DNA of 64,000 nucleotides, from assembly GCA_030844895.1 (NCBI GenBank), contig CM061228.1, positions 40,159,963-40,223,962 of the forward strand, given 5' to 3'. This DNA is from Ambrosia x helenae. Taxonomy: Eukaryota; Streptophyta; Magnoliopsida; Asterales; Asteraceae. Positions 57,374 to 64,000 of the stretch are shown piece by piece (the stretch's first letter is position 1; every line of letters begins with the position of its first letter). A program made the translations under genes and the position numbers. The notes below the pieces were generated by a model, which ran no database searches, had not been told where the DNA came from, and was given only the letters and a program-made list of their open reading frames with translations.

Positions 57374-58139
57374 CAATAATAATCAAGAAAAAAAGCAAGT
57401 ACAACAAGAACAAGAACAAGATCAAAACAAGCAACTACATCTTCTTCATCTACCTGTTTCAACCCGCAAGATCACTGCATCTTTCTGGGATCTTACGTTC
57501 ATTAAGCCGTTTATGGAGTCCGAACTCGACACGGCTAAAGCGCAGATCATGGAGCTCAAAGCGCAGCTCGAGTATGAGCGAAAAGCGCGAAAAAAGGCGG
57601 AGTTTTTGAGTAAGAAGCTAGCAAAAGAGGTGTGTGGAGAGAGGAAAGAAAGAGAAGCAATGGAGAAAGTATGTGAAGAACTTGCAAGTGAGTTAGCATC
57701 AAGTAAATCAGAATTCAATAGGTTGAAGATGGAAATGGAAGAAGAGAGAAAGATGTTGCGTGTGGCTGAAGTTTTGAGAGAAGAAAGGGTTCAAATGAAG
57801 CTTAGTGAAGCTAAGTTTATTTTGGAAGAAAAGATTGCGGAATTGGAAAGTACTAAAATGACACTAAAGAACAATGATCAAGAGCAACAAGAGCCCGAAA
57901 ACCGCAATGTTGTATCCGGGAATTCGATGAAGTTACATAGTAGAAAGGTGTCGTTGGAGCCCGAAAACCCTCATATAAAGCGTGGGATTCGCGGGTTCGT
58001 GGAGTTTCCGCGGGTAGTTAGAGCGATCGGGTCGCGAAGCAGGCATTTGGGTACAAAACTAGAGTGTCAAAAGGCTCAACTTATGATCTTGTTGAAACAG
58101 AAGACACAAATCCAGTCTAGTAATCTCATAATGAGTTAA
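57285..58139 (+). CDS. BLT: BRANCHLESS TRICHOME-like coiled-coil protein
   Basis: A complete single-exon ORF of 284 residues. Residues 1-60 are Asn/Gln-rich and variable. A conserved block (KITASFWDLTFIKPFMESEL, about 61-80) leads into a long heptad-rich coiled coil (about 80-200) with many Glu, Lys and Arg. After a variable linker, a conserved C-terminal block reads HIKRGIRGFVEFPRVVRAIG and LGTKLECQKAQL (about 235-270). These two blocks flanking a coiled coil are the pattern of plant BRANCHLESS TRICHOME and its relatives. In Arabidopsis this protein promotes trichome branching and works with cell-cycle and shape regulators; it is not an enzyme. The ATG at 57285 is the first in frame; Met 3 is an alternative. 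A TATA box lies at 57177 and an overlapping uORF at 57257. It is the only intact host gene in the window. It could be a paralogue of BLT and not the orthologue. Confidence 0.8.
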   Translation: MTMINTKTTSSPTWKLYENPFYISPQIHHNNNNQEKKQVQQEQEQDQNKQLHLLHLPVSTRKITASFWDLTFIKPFMESELDTAKAQIMELKAQLEYERKARKKAEFLSKKLAKEVCGERKEREAMEKVCEELASELASSKSEFNRLKMEMEEERKMLRVAEVLREERVQMKLSEAKFILEEKIAELESTKMTLKNNDQEQQEPENRNVVSGNSMKLHSRKVSLEPENPHIKRGIRGFVEFPRVVRAIGSRSRHLGTKLECQKAQLMILLKQKTQIQSSNLIMS

Positions 58140-58868
58140 GTTGATCATGATCAATTACACACTTATTATTGTAACTTTTTTTTTTTTTGGTTTCATAACT
58201 ACATATTGACGTGGCTTGTGGTGATTAAGTAATTAATAATCTCGAGATTTGAGTAAAAGGGTGTGATATTTTTTGTGTCATTATTAGGAATTTAAAGTGA
58301 TAATTTGTGGTAGTGATGAAGTGTTATTTTATGTCAATTGAACTCTTTGAAGATGTTGGTAATGATTCTAGGACCATCATCACATGCTTCACTTTTACCT
58401 CAATTTGATCGTGACCTGTATTATCTTCTAACCATTTTCATATTTGTTAGAAATTAATTTGATGCAATATATATTTTTAAGTTCTCGTAAAATAATTAAT
58501 TTTGTGAGAAGTGTAAGAAAAATTAAGACTTGACATACAAGCATATGTATAGAATTCATCCATGATGTTTTGGGTTATTTTGACTAGAAAAATACAAAAC
58601 ACAATAATTTAAAACACAATACAATGTATTATAGCCATCTGATTTAAACATGTCTAAAACACACTAATTAAACTTAAAAACGCATTGCTTAACCTTCTTG
58701 ACACAGTGATTCAAGTTTAAGCTTAGAATACATTGTTTTGTATTTTTTTTAATTGTTACGTTTGTTGTTTTTTTAGGCATAGCAATACAATACTTCATGA
58801 TGAAATCAAAAAAAATAAAAAAAATGCATTCAAATCAATTATTAATCTTCCTCACACTTTTTACACAA
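58140..58868. other. 3' region of the BLT-like gene and spacer
   Basis: AT-rich with a T run at about 58178. No gene or repeat family is recognised before the Helitron end at 58869. Confidence 0.5.
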
Positions 58869-59400
58869 CTAGTGGTAATGCCCGCGCGTTGCAGCGGGTT
58901 CGTTACGCGAGGAAAATATAGTCAGTATCGTTTTTTGATACCAGAACTTCCTATGAAGCGGCATATGAAATTCCCGATATTCAAACGTGTTAACGTGTTT
59001 TCAAAGATTAAAAGACCGAAAAGATTGATCTAATGTTTTGTTGTTTACCTCTATGTGTGAAATTTCTTTCAATGACATATCAGCAAAATAGGCATATAAA
59101 GCTCTTATAACAGCCTGCAATGCACAAATTCATTAAACCCATGTTTGCATTGCACAAATCTTTCAATGGATGAGTTGGGTAACAGGTAATTTACATACGG
59201 TTTGGGCCACGCCCACCAAAAATAATATTCATTTGATTTAAAAATGTTAATAAAAAACTAATGCCCTAAATATTATTCAAAAGCTATATTGATACATACA
59301 CATGTATTAAAATACACTTTACAAACACGTTTGACCCATTTTATTTTTAGTTTTTTTTACCCATTTGTGGAGGTAAAATTTTGTGGTTGCCTTGTCTTAC

Positions 59401-59950
59401 CTGGTGAGATACGACTACAACAAGCGCACGTTGTCGTTCTAACTCAATAATAACCTGCTCCAACCTGTTATATGCACAACTGCAAAATTTTGACGTTGCT
59501 TAAAATACCAAAACTTTAATTATTTACTTTCTATATTTTCAATAGAGATTTTTCCTTGTATTTGAATTCAATACCTTTGTATCACATCGAGATACGACTC
59601 TCCACGAGGATATCGATACCTGAGTTTGTCTTTCTTCCTTGACCTTTAAAAAAAACCATTGAATGGAAAGGTATAAAATTACAAAAAAAAAAAAATCGAA
59701 TATTTCATATTTAACATACTCGTATTCTTCAAGCATGTTCTTCTTTAGTTCTTCATACGTCATACCGTCACATACACCAGCATTTATCTCACCAAGTGCA
59801 CGCCATTGTATCTATAACGTAAAGAAAGTACACAAATTTTACAAATGATAAATGATCAAAGAAGCAATTTATGTGACATGTAAAACTAACCTTGGGGAAT
59901 CCAGCAATTTGATTTGCAGTCAAAATTGTTCGTTGCAATGTGCTTTTAAT
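59401..59950 (-). pseudogene. Captured F2KP exons, copy 1
   Basis: Four exons in order on the - strand: 59950-59891 (STLQRTILTANQIAGFPK), 59811-59720 (IQWRALGEINAGVCDGMTYE), 59643-59575 (RKKDKLRYRYPRGESYLDVI) and 59464-59401 (LEQVIIELERQRALVVVVSH). Each is bounded by AG and GT and the phases join correctly. The sequence is that of the bisphosphatase half of plant 6-phosphofructo-2-kinase/fructose-2,6-bisphosphatase, which sets fructose-2,6-bisphosphate levels in sugar metabolism. Only a small inner part is present, and the first exon lacks two codons compared with 61728-61667. It cannot encode an active enzyme. Confidence 0.85.
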
Positions 59951-60681
59951 CTAGGTGCATAAATAGAAAAAATAATATAAAACATTGCAAACTTTGTGCA
60001 ACAAACAAAGAAAATGCAAATAGTAAAATAAGTAATAGTTCTTACAAAAGCATTTTTTTTAGGCAAGATAGTTCATGTGGCCTTCAATTGAATGTTATAA
60101 GAGGAGGACTTGAATTTCATAATCAATCTCATTCAATTTGATCCTTAAGGTTACGGAGTTTGAAGGGACAAGAGGTTAATGATCTATATTGATGAAGGAA
60201 TAAGGCAAAGGATTGAAGGGTATGGATGGAAGAATGAGGGTAGTATTGTAAAAGTCTTTTGATATTGTAAAGGAGGAGGTGGGTGAAATGTCTATATTAC
60301 CCTCTTAAGTGTCTTAATTGTCCCAATTATGCCCATAATACCCTTAAATTTCTTGCTTAAATATATTGTACATGTTAATTGTTAAGTTGTAGGGAAATGC
60401 AAATTACCTTGTTGTACATAACTCCTCCTTTATAATGTATTATAGATTTATGTAATATGTATATTATATTATAGATTATAGATATAGATTATAGATTATA
60501 GATTATAGATGTATTATAGATTATAGATAATAAAAAAACTAATGCCCTAAATATTATTCAAAAGCTATATTGATACATACACATGTATTAAAATACACTT
60601 TACAAACGCGTTTAACCCGTTTTATTTTTAGTTTTTTTTACCCATTTGTGCAGGTAAAATTTTGTGGATGCCTTGTCTTAC

Positions 60682-61728
60682 CTGGTGAGATACGACTACA
60701 ACAAGTGCGCGTTGTCTTTCTAACTCAATAATAACCTGCTCCAACCTGTTAAATGCACAACTGCAAACTTTTGACGTTGCTTAAAATACCAAAACTTTAA
60801 TTATTTACTTTCTATATTTTCAACAGAGATTTTTCCTTGTATTTGAATTCAATACCTTTTATCACATCGAGATACGACTCTCCACGAGGATATCGATACC
60901 TGAGTTTGTCTTTCTTCCTTGACCTTTAAAAAAAAGACCATTGAATGGAAAGGTATAAAATTCCAAAAAAAAAAAAAAAATCGAATATTTCATATTTAAC
61001 ATACTCGTATTCTTCAGGCATGTTCTTCTTTAGTTCTTCATATGTCATACCGTCACATACACCAGCATTTATCTCACCCTTGACCTTTAAAAAAAAGACC
61101 ATTGAATGCAAAGGTATAAAATTCCAAAAAAAAAAAAAAAAATCGAATATTTCATATTTAACATACTCGTATTCTTCAGGCATGTTCTTCTTTAGTTCTT
61201 CATATGTCATACCGTCACATACACCAGCATTTATCTCACCAAGTGCACGCCATTGTATCTATAATGTAAAGAAAGTACACAAATTTTACAAATGATAAAT
61301 GATCAAAGAAGCAATTTATGTGACATGTAAAACTAACCTTGGGGAATCCAGCAATTTGATTTGCAGTCAAAATTGTTCGTTGCAATGTGGTTGTCCAAAT
61401 CTAGGTGCATAAATAAAAAAAAACAATATAAAACATTGTAAACTTTGTGCAACAAACAAAGAAAATGCAAATAGTAAAATAAGTAATAGTTCTTACAAAA
61501 GCATTTTTTTATGTTCTTCTTTATTTCTTCATACATCATACCGTCACATACACCAGGATTTATCTCATCAAGTGCACGCCATTGTATCTATAACGTAAAG
61601 AAAGTACACAAATTTTACAAATGATAAATGATCAAAGAAGCAATTTATGTGACATGTAAAACTAACCTTGGGAATCCAGCAATTTGATTTGCAGTCAAAA
61701 TTGTTCGTTGCAATGTGCTTGTCCAAAT
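60682..61728 (-). pseudogene. Captured F2KP exons, copy 2, with exon duplications
   Basis: The same exons, expanded. The TILTANQIAGFP exon is present twice (61728-61667 and 61400-61338). The INAGVCDGMTYE exon occurs three times (61587-61511 partial, 61258-61167 full, 61078-61005 truncated). The RYRYPRGESY exon is at 60923-60856 with a small deletion before its donor, and the LEQVIIELERQR exon at 60745-60682. An approximately 160-bp unit (60917-61077 and 61078-61238) is directly repeated. Intron sequences with poly-A runs lie between exons. Confidence 0.82.
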
Positions 61729-62224
61729 CTAGGTGCGTAAATAAAAAAAACAATATAAAACATTGCAAACTTTGTGCAAAAAACAAAGAAAATGGAAATA
61801 GTAAAATAAGTAATAGTTCTTACAAAAGCATTTTGTTTAGGCAAGATAGTTCATGTGGCCTTCAATTGAATGTTATAAGAGGAGCACTTGAATTTCACAA
61901 TCAATCTCATTCAATTTGATCCTTAAGGTTACGGAACTTGAAGGGACAAGAGGTTAATGATCTATATTGATGAAGGAAGAAGGCAAAGGATTGAAGGGTA
62001 TGGATGGAAGAAGGAGGGTAGTATTGTAAAAGTCTTTTGATATTGTAAAGGAGGAGGTGGGTGAAATGTCTATATTACCCTCTTAAGTGTCTTAATTGTC
62101 CCAATTATGCCCATAATACCCTTAAATTTCTTGCTTAAATATGTTGTACATGTTGCTTGTTAAGTTGTACGGAAATGCAAATTACCTTGTTGTACATAAC
62201 TCCTCCTTTATAATGTATTATAGA

Positions 62225-62306
62225 TATAAATATGTCCATTGTACACTAACTTCACCCTATATACATACATACATATACATACATACATACATATATATAC
62301 ACACAT

Positions 62307-62365
<59 letters not shown>
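62225..62365. repeat. CATA/CA/TA microsatellite between Helitrons
   Basis: ACATACATAC, (CA)n and (TA)n in series, ending at the CTAG of the next Helitron. Confidence 0.9.
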
Positions 62366-62366
<1 letters not shown>

Positions 62367-63546
62367 TAGTGGGGTGCCCGCGCGTTGCGGCGGAGACCAC
62401 AACACTCCAATTAGTGATTTTAAAGGTGTGTACAGGTTGTTGTTCGGTTCACTTTGGTTTCGAGCCATAACCAAAACCAAAACCTTCGATTAAGATATTT
62501 CAAAAACTAATGGGTTTCAATTATTCATTTGTTCCAATTTGGTTAATCGGTTACATACATTGGTCCAACTGGTTTTCGATAAATAACCAAAAAAATTTCT
62601 TTACTTGGAAATGTGAGTTGAAATATTCAAGAAGAAGAACCCATTATCATAATACATAATTAAATACAAAGTGTGACTCATACCAGAAGCAGTGCAGCAA
62701 AAAAGCCAATCTTAAAATGATTTATTTTTGAAAGTATGTAGTTTTAAAAACAATTTTAAAAGTAATGTAATTATATCTTGGACAAAGAATTGAAAAACAA
62801 AAGGAGAAAAAACTCCAGTTAAATTGTGGAAAAGAGAGAAGCCAGTGACCATGGCTTACCACATAAAAACTAAAAGAAAAAAATATACTAACACTTCTAA
62901 AATTTGTCTTAAAATCCAAGACATAGTATAAAAACGGTTTTCTTTACATATGTAGGAAAAGATGAAACGATAGATTAAATAGCATAAGAGAAATGGCAAG
63001 TCCATTTCATAAACACACAAAACGGACAAGAAACAAGACAAAACTATAGTGTGAAATTCATTCGATAGCAAAACATGACAAGTAATTTTTATTTTGATCA
63101 TCAACAGTAAATTAAAATAACATTTACCTGCAAACCACCATAGGTTTCATACCCATCATTTGCTAGGAAGTCATGTCGTCACCCATGGTCTCTAGAATCT
63201 CTATTACTATTCTTTGGAGCATAATGCACATATGGGGCTACGGAAAGATACAGAAGAACATGGGTTATTGATTAACTTATAATTAAAACAAAGTAAATAG
63301 GGGTTATTGATTAATTTTGATGTGTAATAATGGAGGGGGTTACTTGTTGGAGGTGATATGATGTGTGTATTACACACATATACAATAAGCATGAGATGTT
63401 GTACACAATGGGTAAAAAAGGAAGAAAATGACAAAAAAAATAAAAATTTGTAAAGAGGCTTTTGATATGCCATCTTAAAATTTAAGTGAAATTACCTTTA
63501 AGGACATGCTTCCTCCTTAATAAGGTAAAAAAATAGAGAATAGAGA
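62366..63546 (-). mobile_element. Second small Helitron
   Basis: On the - strand the 3' end has the hairpin CCGC...GCGG (+ 62378-62390) before CTAG (62366-62369), flanked by T. A 5' end candidate TCTCTATTCTCTATTTTTTT begins at + 63546, flanked by A. It is followed on that strand by AAGGAGGAAGC, similar to the AAGGAGGAG of the first Helitron. The two 3' ends are alike, so they belong to one family. Confidence 0.6.
63128..63237 (-). pseudogene. Exon-like fragment in the second Helitron
   Basis: On the - strand about 110 nt between AG and GTAAAT reads PYVHYAPKNSNRDSRDHG, a stop, then RHDFLANDGYETYGGLQ. The charged composition and splice borders suggest a captured exon. I do not recognise the parent gene. 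Confidence 0.35.
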
Positions 63547-63550
63547 TAAA

Positions 63551-63961
63551 TATATAGGGGAAGGCTAATTTGAGAACAAATATATTTCATGCGAACCGCG
63601 AGAACGTTATCTTAAACCATTCAAATTCAAAATTTATTTTTACACTTATCTTTATTATTAAAATACAATCACAAAAACACAATTCACGCGTAAAAATTTA
63701 AACATATACGAAAATAAATTATTTTTACACATGTGTAAATTTTCTGTTTATACATGTGTAAACTGTTTCATTTACACATGTGTAAAAAGTTAATTTTAGA
63801 GTGTTTTTTGCAAGAAAAAATGAATAGTTTGGAAAGAAAGTTCATTTTTAATGTTATATTTTAATTATAATTAGGTTTGTATTGAAAAAAGTTGATTTTG
63901 ATTGGTTTTGTAATTTGTTCTCACGGTTCTCGCGATATTTAGTGTTCTCAAGATAACCCTT

Positions 63962-63970
<9 letters not shown>
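63551..63970. mobile_element. MITE with about 28-bp terminal inverted repeats
   Basis: The left end TATATAGGGGAAGGCTAATT and the right end (reverse complement TATATAGGGAAGGGTTATCT, both continuing TTGAGAACA or TGAGAACA) form inverted repeats around about 360 bp. No ORF. Three near-palindromic TTTACACATGTGTAAA units lie at about 63725-63787. The family is not named; the target duplication is hidden in TA-rich flanks. Confidence 0.7.

Positions 63971-64000
<30 letters not shown>
63971..64000. repeat. (TA)n run at window end
   Basis: Pure TA repeat continuing past the window edge. Confidence 0.95.

Larger units (their letters stand above)
58869..62224 (-). mobile_element. Helitron with captured gene fragments
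   Basis: On the - strand the 3' end has a hairpin (CCCGC...GCGGG, + 58881-58898) about 8 bp before CTAG (58869-58872), flanked by T. The 5' end reads TCTATAATACATTATAAAGG (from + 62224), flanked by A. This is the Helitron layout: TC start, hairpin plus CTRR end, insertion between A and T, and no target duplication. A second copy of the 5' end lies at 60446, and the block from about 59250 to 60446 is repeated at 60530-62224. No helicase is encoded, so it is non-autonomous. Confidence 0.75.

Noticed and set aside
59539..61210. Small intact genes suggested by repeated ORFs with MTYEELKKNM
   Set aside because: These are single captured F2KP exons read into introns with poly-T runs, not separate genes.

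Overview
The window is plant nuclear DNA and looks like repeat-rich intergenic sequence with one ordinary host gene. It holds chromodomain Ty3/gypsy elements, Sirevirus-type Ty1/copia elements with envelope-like ORFs, a LINE, Helitrons and MITEs, plus a single-exon homologue of BRANCHLESS TRICHOME. The style of the Sirevirus env-like ORFs and of the RRM-type LINE suggests a eudicot, probably Asteraceae; that assignment is inference from family resemblance.

Layout, left half (1-31.3 kb, + strand nest). A Sirevirus copy B (24801-31352, 5' part outside the window) was invaded in its integrase by a second Sirevirus, A (6984-24800, 5' part outside). A was then invaded twice by chromoviruses: G1 (1-6983, 5' LTR outside) in the zinc-finger region of its integrase, and G2 (8517-18191, complete, 5-bp target duplication CTTGT) in its reverse transcriptase. 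G2 has two almost identical 2.48-kb LTRs, a tRNA-iMet primer site, a long pol frame and a gag that is frameshifted and internally deleted.

Layout, right half (31.7-56.6 kb, mostly - strand). A degenerate LINE (31751-37408 and 56053-56600) is split by D (37409-56052, target duplication GTTTA), a retrotransposon derivative with 2.8-kb LTRs and no recognisable coding region. D carries a 47-bp tandem repeat. That array is interrupted by a solo LTR related to G1 (42290-51526), itself interrupted by C (42602-49102, target duplication ACAAA), a small non-autonomous relative of G2 that keeps LTRs, primer site, leader, a gag scrap and polypurine tract.

Layout, far right (56.6-64 kb). A BRANCHLESS TRICHOME-like gene (57285-58139, +) is followed by a Helitron (58869-62224, -) that captured and duplicated exons of the bisphosphatase half of a plant 6-phosphofructo-2-kinase/fructose-2,6-bisphosphatase gene. 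A second small Helitron (62366-63546), a MITE (63551-63970) and a TA run end the window.

Most notable patterns. The LTRs of G2 and C each carry two outward-facing tRNA-like modules (A box, B box, oligo-T) in the same places, although the sequences have diverged. Four LTR families keep matched splice-like donor and acceptor sites in the leader. Both Sireviruses have a TATA box about 130 bp upstream of the env-like start. G2 and C share a near-identical leader, as expected of an autonomous element and a dependent partner.
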